Origin: Verrucomicrobiota bacterium
GTDB lineage: Bacteria > Verrucomicrobiota > Verrucomicrobiia > Limisphaerales > SXQI01
Reading direction: 5' to 3'
Length of the DNA stretch: 9,169 nt
Assembly: GCA_008933045.1 (NCBI GenBank)
Contig: WBXJ01000119.1
Location: 1-9,169 of the forward strand
Made by a program: the position numbers and the translations under genes
Part shown: piece by piece, positions 1-6,549 of the stretch
Numbering within the stretch: position 1 is the stretch's first letter
Layout of the letters: every line of letters begins with the position of its first letter
Notes under the pieces: generated by a model
Told to the model about the DNA's origin: nothing
What the model saw: only the letters and a program-made list of their open reading frames with translations
The model's database searches: none

Positions 1-327
1 CTCCATCTGGCGTTGCACTTCGGACGCCGCGTCAACGCCGACCATCAGGTTGATTTCCTCGGTCGAAGCTGGCCGATCAGTGCCACTGCTCGCCACACCG
101 TAACCATCATTCACCATCCCCTCTGCCAGTTCTGGGTCGTGTCTCAACACCCAAAACACTCCGAAAACCGGTGGCCCGATATCCTCGGAAAGTTCTCCCT
201 CTGAACCAGTCTCATTTTGTTCCCGCCCCGACAACTCTTGACGTGCAGCTTGCCACCCACCTGAATTCTGGCGTAGAGTGTATTGGATGGTAAATAACGC
301 CACAGTTTCGAGTAGGGAGTCTTGCAC
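1..327 (-). CDS. Possible partial protein of unknown function, running off the left edge
   Basis: The minus strand stays open from an in-frame TAG at 358-360 to base 1, so any gene here continues beyond the window. Its start is unclear: GTG at 327 has a purine-rich GGGAAGGA just upstream but only 3 bases away, and the first ATG is at 117. The last 40 codons look the most protein-like, with purine-rich first positions, A/T-rich second positions and G/C-rich third positions; they include the stretch TEEINLMVGVDAASEVQRQM. The part above base 150 is less convincing. I recognise no family or motif. It would be divergent from tRNA-Arg. It could equally be non-coding sequence or a gene remnant; the rest of 1-434 shows nothing else I can support. 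Confidence 0.25.
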   Translation of the reverse strand, partial: MQDSLLETVALFTIQYTLRQNSGGWQAARQELSGREQNETGSEGELSEDIGPPVFGVFWVLRHDPELAEGMVNDGYGVASSGTDRPASTEEINLMVGVDAASEVQRQME

Positions 328-434
328 CAGTCCTTCCCTGACTTTCGCTCTTTTAGGCTATCTTTCATGCCCAAGGGATACAAAGCGCAATTCTCAATCT
401 CAAAATCTGTTGTAAGTCGTTGATAGTAAACGAT

Positions 435-511
435 GCGCTCGTAGCTCAGTTGGATAGAGCATCTGCCTTCTAAGCAGATGGTCGTGGGTTCGATTCCCGC
501 CGAGCGCACCA
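435..511 (+). tRNA. tRNA-Arg, anticodon UCU
   Basis: The cloverleaf can be built by eye. The 7-bp acceptor stem GCGCTCG (435-441) pairs with CGAGCGC (501-507). The D arm is GCTC/GAGC. The anticodon stem TCTGC/GCAGA encloses loop CTTCTAA, giving anticodon TCT, which reads AGA (and AGG by wobble) as arginine. The variable loop has 5 bases, and the T arm GTGGG/CCCGC encloses TTCGATT. The discriminator is A508 and the CCA end is encoded at 509-511. No convincing promoter or T-rich hairpin terminator is visible immediately around it. The minus-strand reading across it is an antisense artefact. Confidence 0.97.
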
Positions 512-574
512 TTTTTACTGCGGGGTTTTGTCGGCTTGCTTGCGCTTGAGGTCGGCTGAGGTCATATTTCGGGG

Positions 575-1462
575 ATGTTAACTTTGGAATGGTTGGCGGA
601 ATTGGCTGACCGGAATTTACCGGCTCTTCAGGCTCGGGTGGCAGAATTTACCATTCAGGGGCGGCACTTTGGCTTTAATTCCAGACCTTCCGTGATGGGG
701 GTGATCAATCTTTCTCCCGATTCTTGGTATCGCGAGAGTGTGGTTTTGTCCATTGATGCCGCGATTGAACGTGCCCACGTGTTGCAGGCTCAGGGGGCGG
801 CGTTGGTGGATATCGGTGCGGAATCCACTCTGGCTCATGCTGAGCGGGTGGACGCGGACGCGCAGAATTCCCGGTTGTTGCCATTGTTGCAATCGTTGGC
901 GCAGCGCGGGCCGATTGTGAGCGTTGAGACTTATCAACCCGCGGTAGCTGAGGCGTGTTTGGCAGCAGGTGCTGGGGTGATCAATTTGACGGGTTGTGGG
1001 GATGCAGCCAAAATTTATCCGTTGGTGGCGGAGCGGGATGCCGCGATCATTATCTGTTTTGTGCAGGGGAAGAACGCCCGAGCTGTGGAGGATTTTGATT
1101 TGGGTAAGGATCCGGTGGGGGTGATGTATGATTATTTTGCACGAGCGACCGAACAAGCAACGCGTGCGGGGGTTTCTAAGATTTTCATCGATCCGGGGTT
1201 GGGCTTTTATTACAAAAATCTGAACGATGGAGCGGTTCGGGTGCGGCATCAGATGTCGATGTTTTTGAACACGTTTCGACTTCGGACGTTAGGGTTTCCG
1301 ACCTGTCATGCGCTGCCTCATGCGTTCGAGTTTTTCCAGGAGGAGGTCCGGTGTGCCGAGCCGTTTTTTGCTGTGTTGGCGGCGTTGGGTAAAACGGATT
1401 TATACCGCACCCACGAAGTGCCTCGAACGAGGGCGGTGTTGGAGACGTTGGGAGTGTTTTGA
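575..1462 (+). CDS. Dihydropteroate synthase-like pterin-binding protein, divergent
   Basis: The 295-residue product has the dihydropteroate synthase (FolP) TIM-barrel layout. FolP joins p-aminobenzoate to dihydropterin pyrophosphate in folate synthesis. Visible motifs are MGVINLSPDSW (41-51, the family MGxxNxTPDSF), DIGAEST (79-85), SVETY (116-120, family SVDT), INLTG (136-140, family INDVSG), IDPGLGF (205-211) and a C-terminal YRTHE (277-281, family RxHD). The usual GxSRK motif, which holds the pterin/sulfonamide-binding Ser-Arg-Lys, is replaced around 240-249 by GFPTCHALPH, and the Asp of SVDT is Glu. An N-terminal extension of about 38 residues precedes the barrel. ATG 575 is the first usable start after an in-frame TGA at 557-559; the GGGG directly before it is too close to act as a normal ribosome binding site. 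The fold assignment is fairly secure, but classical DHPS activity is doubtful. No other folate gene is next to it. Confidence 0.8.
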   Translation: MLTLEWLAELADRNLPALQARVAEFTIQGRHFGFNSRPSVMGVINLSPDSWYRESVVLSIDAAIERAHVLQAQGAALVDIGAESTLAHAERVDADAQNSRLLPLLQSLAQRGPIVSVETYQPAVAEACLAAGAGVINLTGCGDAAKIYPLVAERDAAIIICFVQGKNARAVEDFDLGKDPVGVMYDYFARATEQATRAGVSKIFIDPGLGFYYKNLNDGAVRVRHQMSMFLNTFRLRTLGFPTCHALPHAFEFFQEEVRCAEPFFAVLAALGKTDLYRTHEVPRTRAVLETLGVF

Positions 1463-1512
1463 TCGGGGATGGTAAAAGTTGAACGGGTCGTTTGTGATGC
1501 TGAAAACAAGGG

Positions 1513-1564
1513 AATCTAATACTTTTGAAAGAACATTGACGGGGCGGGGGTGCATTATTAGATT
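1513..1564. repeat. Inverted repeat upstream of sdhC
   Basis: AATCTAATA at 1513-1521 is matched perfectly by TATTAGATT at 1556-1564. Two G.T pairs and a G-C pair extend the stem outward. The 34-base spacing is long for a terminator and there is no clean T tract. The right arm overlaps the proposed -10 hexamer of sdhC, so an operator or a chance match are both possible. Confidence 0.35.
1536..1564 (+). promoter_or_regulatory. Candidate sigma70-type promoter for sdhCAB
   Basis: TTGACG (1536-1541, 5 of 6 matches to TTGACA), a 17-base spacer and TAGATT (1559-1564, 4 of 6 matches to TATAAT) lie in the gap before sdhC. A transcript would begin near 1571, giving a leader of about 95 bases. This rests on consensus matching only; the spacer is unusually G-rich. 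Confidence 0.4.
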
Positions 1565-1665
1565 TTCCTTTGTAAAGAATCCGAGATTCGGAGATCATTC
1601 GAAAACCTTATGAAACCTGCCAGCAATCGTTTCTGCTCGCGTGCAACTATCGGTAGTTTTTCTCC

Positions 1666-2358
1666 ATGAACACTTGCTCGTTTCTTTTTCGCACTTCGCT
1701 GGGTAAAAAATACATCATGGCGTTGACGGGGTTGGGTCTGGTTGTTTTCGTGGTATTACATCTGCTGGGTAATCTCCAATTTTTTCTTGGGCGCGAGGCG
1801 ATCAACCGTTACGGCCATTTTTTGCATTCTACGCCCGAGTTACTTTGGGGTTCGCGGCTGGGATTGCTTGCGTTGGTGGGTTTGCATCTGTGGGCGGCGA
1901 TTCGACTGAGTATCGAGAACCGGGCAGCGCGGCCTGTGGGTTATGATCGGAATAAACCGATGGGTTCGACTTATGCTTCTCGAACGATGTTGATGAGCGG
2001 ATTGATCATCGCTTTTTTTGCGATTTATCATCTGTTGCATTTTACGGTGCAGGTGCCGGTGGTGAATCTTAGGGGGACGGATTTTCGGCTGTTGGTGGAT
2101 CAGGCGCAACGCCACGATGTCTATCAGATGATGGTGACGGGTTTTGAGAATCCGGCAGTCACAGTGTTCTACTTGGTGGGTGTGGGTTTGCTCTGCCTGC
2201 ATTTGAGCCATGGTGTGAGCAGCTTATTTCAATCGTTGGGCCTGAGGACGGGAAAATATAGCCCGTTGATCAAGCGGTTGGGTTGTGTGATATCTGTGGT
2301 TTTGTTGATTGGCTATTGGTCGATCCCGCTTTCCGTTCTGCTCGGTCTGAAAAAGTAA
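1666..2358 (+). CDS. sdhC: Succinate dehydrogenase cytochrome b558 subunit
   Basis: This is the membrane anchor of complex II, which binds heme and passes electrons from succinate to the quinone pool. The 230-residue protein shows five hydrophobic segments near residues 17-38, 62-80, 108-128, 162-185 and 205-226, the single-anchor di-heme type of Bacillus SdhC, slightly longer than that protein (about 200). Histidines in or near the helices fit the four axial heme ligands: H32 (VVLHLLGNL), H74 (GLHLW), H122 (AIYHLLHF) and H179 or H182 (CLHLSHG). The motif HLSHGVSSLFQSLG (179-192) is typical of the b558 family. There is no separate sdhD, as expected for this type, which normally uses low-potential menaquinone (family knowledge). 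The ATG lies beside a pyrimidine-rich stretch with no Shine-Dalgarno. The stop is separated from sdhA by one base, so the genes are co-transcribed. Confidence 0.95.
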   Translation: MNTCSFLFRTSLGKKYIMALTGLGLVVFVVLHLLGNLQFFLGREAINRYGHFLHSTPELLWGSRLGLLALVGLHLWAAIRLSIENRAARPVGYDRNKPMGSTYASRTMLMSGLIIAFFAIYHLLHFTVQVPVVNLRGTDFRLLVDQAQRHDVYQMMVTGFENPAVTVFYLVGVGLLCLHLSHGVSSLFQSLGLRTGKYSPLIKRLGCVISVVLLIGYWSIPLSVLLGLKK

Positions 2359-2359
2359 C

Positions 2360-4273
2360 ATGAAATTGGACGCAAGAATTCCTTCGGGGCCGTTGGATAA
2401 AAAGTGGGAGAAGTGCCTCTTGGAGATGAAGCTGGTGAACCCAGCGAATAAGCGGAAGTTCGAGGTGATCGTCGTGGGGACGGGTTTGGCGGGTGCCTCG
2501 GCAGCGGCGAGCATGGCGGAATTGGGTTACGGGGTGAAGTCGTTCTGTTTTCAAGAGAGCCCCCGGCGAGCGCACAGTATCGCTGCTCAAGGTGGAATCA
2601 ATGCCGCCAAGAATTATCAGAATGACGGAGATAGTGTTGATCGACTTTTCTATGACACGATCAAGGGTGGAGATTTTCGTGCACGCGAGGCAAATGTCTA
2701 TCGACTAGCCCAAACGAGTGTCAAAATCATCGATCAATGCGTCGCCCAAGGGGTGCCTTTTGCACGAGAGTATGGTGGGTTGTTGGCGAATCGATCCTTT
2801 GGTGGAGCGCAAGTTTCGCGCACGTTTTATGCTCGAGGGCAAACAGGGCAGCAATTATTGATGGGTGCTTATCAGGCGTTGGAACGACAAATTGGCTTGG
2901 GAAATGTCACTATGTATCCACGCACTGAGATGCTCGATTTGGTGTTGGTTGATGGCCACGCGAAGGGCATCGTGGTGCGAAATCTGGTCACCGGTGAAGT
3001 CAGTTCACATTCGGCTGATGCGGTTATCCTAGCCACGGGAGGTTACGGAAACGTTTTTTATCTTTCGACCAATGCCGTGCGTTGCAATGTCACGGCAATC
3101 TGGCGTGCTTACAAACGCGGGGCGCTGATGGCGAATCCGTGCTACACCCAAATCCATCCGACCTGCATTCCTGTTAGTGGCGATCACCAATCCAAACTGA
3201 CCTTGATGTCGGAATCCTTGCGCAACGATGGCCGCATTTGGGTTCCAAAACAACCAGGGGATAAACGTCCTTCCGCTCAGATTCCTGAGAACGAGCGTGA
3301 TTACTTTTTGGAACGAAAATATCCGACCTACGGAAACCTTGCCCCACGTGATATCTCATCGAGGGCAGCAAAGGAGGCTTGTGACGATGGGCGTGGTGTC
3401 GGCCCGGGGGGATTGGGTGTTTACCTTGATTTTTCTGACGCGATTAAGCGGCTTGGTGAGAGCAAGATTCGTGAACGCTATGATAACCTGTTTGTGATGT
3501 ATGAGAGGATCACGGGTGAAAATGCTTACAAGGTTCCGATGCGTATTTATCCGGCGGTGCATTATACCATGGGTGGGCTTTGGGTTGATTATCATTTGAT
3601 GAGCAATATCCCGGGGTTGTTTGTTTTGGGTGAGGCTAATTTTTCAGATCATGGCGCGAATCGTTTGGGCGCGAGCGCGTTGATGCAGGGTTTGGCTGAC
3701 GGATATTTTGTCGCGCCCTACACGGTAGGAAATTATTTTGCTTCGAATTCCGTGAGTCGACCGGCGACGAATCATCCTGAGTTCACCAAGGTCCAAGAGG
3801 AAGTTAAGCAGCGGACTCAGAAACTGCTCTCCATTCGGGGGAAGCGCACCCCTGCATCGTTCCACCGCGAATTGGGCAAGTTAATGTGGAATAACTGTGG
3901 CATGGCTCGGACGGATGCCAGTCTGCAACTCAATCTGGAAAAGATCCCTGAGCTTCGCGAGGAATTCTGGAAAAATGTAACTGTGACGGGGGAGAATAAT
4001 TCTCTGAATCAATCATTGGAAGAAGCGGGCAGGGTGGCAGACTTTCTCGAGTTTGGCGAACTAACTTCGCGAGATGCGTTGGAGCGGAAAGAATCTTGCG
4101 GTTGTCATTTTCGCACCGAGTTTCAAACTCCCGAAGGAGAGGCGCAACGGGATGACGCAAACTTTGCTTACGTGGCCGCATGGGAATACCGAGGGGAGAA
4201 CCAAGCTCCTGTCCTGCACAAGGAGCCTCTGGTGTATGACGAATTAAAGATGAGCCAGCGCAGCTACAAATAG
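2360..4273 (+). CDS. sdhA: Succinate dehydrogenase flavoprotein subunit
   Basis: This is the catalytic subunit that oxidises succinate to fumarate with covalently bound FAD on the cytoplasmic face of complex II. The 637-residue protein has a lead segment (1-35, containing KLVNPANKRK) typical of the Bacillus/Bacteroidota-type SdhA. Next come the FAD Rossmann motif VVGTGLAGASAAA (38-50) and the flavinylation site AHSIAAQGGINA with H72. ATGGYGNVF (225-233) and IHPTCIP (265-271, H266) follow, then the active-site arginine R330 in LAPRDISSRA, VHYTMGG (H401) and GANRLGASA (R435). All expected catalytic residues are present and the length is normal for this subfamily. It starts one base after the sdhC stop and is followed by sdhB after 9 bases. 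The lead segment seen here sets the start at ATG 2360, which has no ribosome binding site of its own. Fumarate reductases share this architecture, but the gene order favours succinate dehydrogenase. Confidence 0.96.
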   Translation: MKLDARIPSGPLDKKWEKCLLEMKLVNPANKRKFEVIVVGTGLAGASAAASMAELGYGVKSFCFQESPRRAHSIAAQGGINAAKNYQNDGDSVDRLFYDTIKGGDFRAREANVYRLAQTSVKIIDQCVAQGVPFAREYGGLLANRSFGGAQVSRTFYARGQTGQQLLMGAYQALERQIGLGNVTMYPRTEMLDLVLVDGHAKGIVVRNLVTGEVSSHSADAVILATGGYGNVFYLSTNAVRCNVTAIWRAYKRGALMANPCYTQIHPTCIPVSGDHQSKLTLMSESLRNDGRIWVPKQPGDKRPSAQIPENERDYFLERKYPTYGNLAPRDISSRAAKEACDDGRGVGPGGLGVYLDFSDAIKRLGESKIRERYDNLFVMYERITGENAYKVPMRIYPAVHYTMGGLWVDYHLMSNIPGLFVLGEANFSDHGANRLGASALMQGLADGYFVAPYTVGNYFASNSVSRPATNHPEFTKVQEEVKQRTQKLLSIRGKRTPASFHRELGKLMWNNCGMARTDASLQLNLEKIPELREEFWKNVTVTGENNSLNQSLEEAGRVADFLEFGELTSRDALERKESCGCHFRTEFQTPEGEAQRDDANFAYVAAWEYRGENQAPVLHKEPLVYDELKMSQRSYK

Positions 4274-4282
4274 ATTGTTGCC

Positions 4283-5026
4283 ATGAACCTGACTTTAAAA
4301 ATTTGGCGGCAAAAAGATCGTCAGACCCGCGGAGAGTTTGTCACTTGCCAAGCACGTGACATCATCCCCGACATGTCCTTCCTCGAAATGTTGGATGTCG
4401 TGAACGAGGATCTCATGAAGGCGGGCCACGAAGCGTTTGCGTTTGATTCGGACTGTCGTGAGGGGATCTGCGGAACGTGCTCGCTGGTGATCAATGGCAT
4501 CCCACATGGTGGCCAAAAGGGAACCACTGCGTGCCAGTTGCACATGCGACATTTTCACGATGGTCAGACTATTACTGTGGAGCCATGGCGGGCGCAGGCG
4601 TTCCCTGTGTTGCGAGACCTCGTGGTGGATCGATCCGCTTTTGATCGTATCATCGCCTCGGGAGGATTTGTCTCGGTGAACACCGGCGGTGCTCCCGATG
4701 GCAACGCGATACCTATCAGTAAGGTTGATGCAGACAGAGCGATGGATGCTGCTGCTTGCATCGGTTGTGGAGCGTGTGTGGCGGCTTGTAAGAACGCCTC
4801 AGCCATGCTTTTTGTCGCGGCGAAAATCTCTCATCTCGGTTTATTGCCTCAGGGCCAAACCGAGCGATATCAACGTGTGGTCAAAATGGTGGATACGATG
4901 GATCACGAGGGTTTCGGAGCTTGCAGCGTGACCGGCGCTTGTGAAGCGGTGTGCCCTAAGCAGATCAGCTTGGATTTTATTGGCCAATTGAATCGTGATT
5001 ACCTGCGGGGTTCCCTGAAGCCCTAA
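4283..5026 (+). CDS. sdhB: Succinate dehydrogenase iron-sulfur subunit
   Basis: This subunit carries electrons from the flavin of SdhA to the heme/quinone site of SdhC through three iron-sulfur clusters. The 247-residue product has the [2Fe-2S] cysteines C58, C63, C66 and C84 in SDCREGICGTCS...TTAC. The C-terminal ferredoxin-like domain has CIGCGACVAACK (C159, C162, C165, C169) and GACSVTGACEAVCPK (C214, C220, C224), which together supply the [4Fe-4S] and [3Fe-4S] clusters. No cysteine is missing. It is the last gene of sdhCAB. Its TAA (5024-5026) overlaps the end of recF on the other strand. The gap from sdhA is 9 bases and contains no Shine-Dalgarno, so translation probably couples to sdhA. 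Confidence 0.96.
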   Translation: MNLTLKIWRQKDRQTRGEFVTCQARDIIPDMSFLEMLDVVNEDLMKAGHEAFAFDSDCREGICGTCSLVINGIPHGGQKGTTACQLHMRHFHDGQTITVEPWRAQAFPVLRDLVVDRSAFDRIIASGGFVSVNTGGAPDGNAIPISKVDADRAMDAAACIGCGACVAACKNASAMLFVAAKISHLGLLPQGQTERYQRVVKMVDTMDHEGFGACSVTGACEAVCPKQISLDFIGQLNRDYLRGSLKP

Positions 5027-6102
5027 CTCGCACGTTTTGCTTGGCCGTTCTCGACTCGCCAGCGATGAATCTGTTGCCCCAGTTCCTCCGGCCAATTCTC
5101 TTCTGTGCAGGTCATAAAAACCTGACTTTGCGCTGAGTGGACTCGTCGTAACAGCGGCAGAAATCCAGATCGTCGATGGAGATCAAGCTCTCCCATAATG
5201 TCGTCGATCAACAAAACGGGTGGCATCCCGTGGCATTGGGTGAGGTATTCCGCTTGAGCCATTTTTAAGGCAATGACAATCGACCGTTTTTGTCCTTCGC
5301 TGCCAAACTGAGCCGCAGATTTATCGTTCAGGCTCAGAATCAGTTCGTCGCGGTGTGGGCCGACTAAAGTCGTGCGCATCGCTCGTTCACGAGTGGAGCT
5401 TTGTTTCAACTCGACCGCGAAATCCCTTTTTACAGAACTGTGATAGTGCAACTGCATTTGTTCTGCGTCCTTGGAAATGAGCCGGTAGGACTCGCGAGCG
5501 ATCGGTTCCAACTTCGGGAGCAGTTGGGCCCTGCGTTCGATAATTTCCTGTCCCACCGTAATCATTTCGTGGCTGAAACTTTCCAGCGCGTTTTCATCAA
5601 TCACCCGTTGTTTGAGTAACGCGTTCCGAGACCGCACCGAGACCGAGTAACGTTGGAGCAACGCCAGATAACCCGGGTGCGTTTGCGCCAGAAGGAGATC
5701 AAGAAAGCGTCGTCGCCCACTCGCGGGCCCCTTGACCAGTTGGAGATCCTCCGAACAAAAAACGACCGCACGAAACACTCCCATATAATCCGAGATGCGT
5801 CGCACCGGTTGGGAATCCACCGTCAGGTTGCGCTCACGGTTTGACCAATAAATCTTAATATCTCGAGTGCCCTGAGCGACCACGCTCCCGCCCACGAAAT
5901 AGCCTTTCTGCCCCAGCCGAACCATCTGCCCACTGACCACACCTCGAAAGGATCGCAAGGTGGCCAGTAGATAGATCGCTTCCAAAAGATTTGTTTTGCC
6001 CTGTGCGTTGTCGCCCAAAAAAAGATGAAATCCTGGAGTGAATTCCAAATCCAAACGCCCGTAATTTCTAAAGTCTCGCAAACGCAGTCGGCTCAGATGC
6101 AC
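5023..6102 (-). CDS. recF: DNA replication and repair protein RecF
   Basis: RecF is an SMC-like ATPase that, with RecO and RecR, loads RecA at gaps in single-stranded DNA. The 359-residue protein (family usually 350-375) shows the Walker A motif GDNAQGKTN (30-38) and a central region with RRRFLDLLLAQ (130-140). GPHRDE (248-253) and the ABC signature FGSEGQKRS (266-274) follow, then Walker B VLLIDD (296-301) and the D-loop GELD (304-307). All ATPase motifs are intact. The start is GTG at 6102, giving MHLSRLRLRDFRNY, the standard RecF N-terminus; no ribosome binding site is visible. It is not beside dnaA or dnaN here. It lies 66 bases downstream of the L7Ae-like gene and may be read from the same transcript. 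Its TAG (5023-5025) overlaps sdhB in a convergent arrangement. Confidence 0.97.
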   Translation of the reverse strand: MHLSRLRLRDFRNYGRLDLEFTPGFHLFLGDNAQGKTNLLEAIYLLATLRSFRGVVSGQMVRLGQKGYFVGGSVVAQGTRDIKIYWSNRERNLTVDSQPVRRISDYMGVFRAVVFCSEDLQLVKGPASGRRRFLDLLLAQTHPGYLALLQRYSVSVRSRNALLKQRVIDENALESFSHEMITVGQEIIERRAQLLPKLEPIARESYRLISKDAEQMQLHYHSSVKRDFAVELKQSSTRERAMRTTLVGPHRDELILSLNDKSAAQFGSEGQKRSIVIALKMAQAEYLTQCHGMPPVLLIDDIMGELDLHRRSGFLPLLRRVHSAQSQVFMTCTEENWPEELGQQIHRWRVENGQAKRAS

Positions 6103-6168
6103 GCAAGTAGAGTTCGACGGTCTGACAACCGTGGCAAGGGGAATCCCAAAAAACGAAGCTCCACAATC

Positions 6169-6549
6169 TCAGGACACCTCAGGCGGTAAGGGATCGGGAT
6201 CGGGAACGGGATCGAGCGGAGGGGGAGTTTGAATGACAAATTCCTGCAACCCTTCAAAGATGGTGCGAGAAAGTGGCGATTGACGAAAGCCTAAGACCTT
6301 GGTGCCTTTGAGTTGCAGAAGTTTTTCGACCTCGGCAGAGGTGTAGTGCTGGACGACGGGCAATGGCGCGACACCCTTCAACATCTCGCGTCGGCTATTC
6401 TCGGAAATATCGGTAGTGAGAAGCAGGAACTGCAGTTTTTTGCGATCATGCTGCAACCGTTGCCGTCCGACTACGAGCAGACGGGCCTTGATAGCAAATG
6501 GAAAAAGGCGTTCCGCCCCAAGTATTCCGGCAGAGTTCCCCACGATCAA
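6169..6549 (-). CDS. L7Ae/YlxQ-like RNA-binding protein with Pro/Asp tail
   Basis: The 126-residue product resembles the L7Ae/L30e/YlxQ family, small alpha-beta proteins that bind kink-turn-like RNA. The match is the core ARLLVVGRQRLQ (22-33), then FLLLTTDISENSRREM (41-56, the family LVLLAxDxSxNT+KK element), then HYTSAEVEKLL (68-78, where the family has YSKEELG). Residues 107-126 form a proline- and acid-rich tail containing DPVPDPDP, encoded by a hexamer repeat. The start is TTG at 6549, overlapping the TGA of the upstream gene by 4 bases as TTGA, which implies translational coupling. Family YlxQ genes usually sit beside nusA and infB; this copy does not. RNA binding is an inference from weak but patterned similarity, and the target is unknown. 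Confidence 0.68.
   Translation of the reverse strand: MIVGNSAGILGAERLFPFAIKARLLVVGRQRLQHDRKKLQFLLLTTDISENSRREMLKGVAPLPVVQHYTSAEVEKLLQLKGTKVLGFRQSPLSRTIFEGLQEFVIQTPPPLDPVPDPDPLPPEVS
6190..6213. repeat. Hexanucleotide tandem repeat inside the L7Ae-like gene
   Basis: Four consecutive 6-base units read GGGATC, GGGATC, GGGAAC, GGGATC on the plus strand. On the coding (minus) strand they encode alternating Asp/Val-Pro in the C-terminal tail. Copy number change would stay in frame. Confidence 0.8.

Noticed and set aside
13..204. Plus-strand frame of 63 codons
   Set aside because: It is codon-aligned antisense to the minus-strand frame that has better purine-first codon bias, and it starts with TTG without any signal.
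401..434. Promoter for tRNA-Arg (TTGTAA near 410, GATAGT near 422)
   Set aside because: The spacing between the hexamers is far too short, and no alternative pairing scores well.
144..512. Minus-strand frame of 122 codons with an N-terminus reading MVRSAGIEPTT
   Set aside because: Its first part is the antisense of tRNA-Arg, a well-known artefact, and the rest shows no coding bias.
617..1249. Minus-strand frame of 210 codons across the DHPS-like gene
   Set aside because: It is antisense to a gene with recognisable family motifs and has low-complexity His/Arg/Pro-rich composition.
5008..5023. Possible terminator hairpin at the sdhB/recF junction
   Set aside because: The stem is short and bulged and no T tract follows on either strand.
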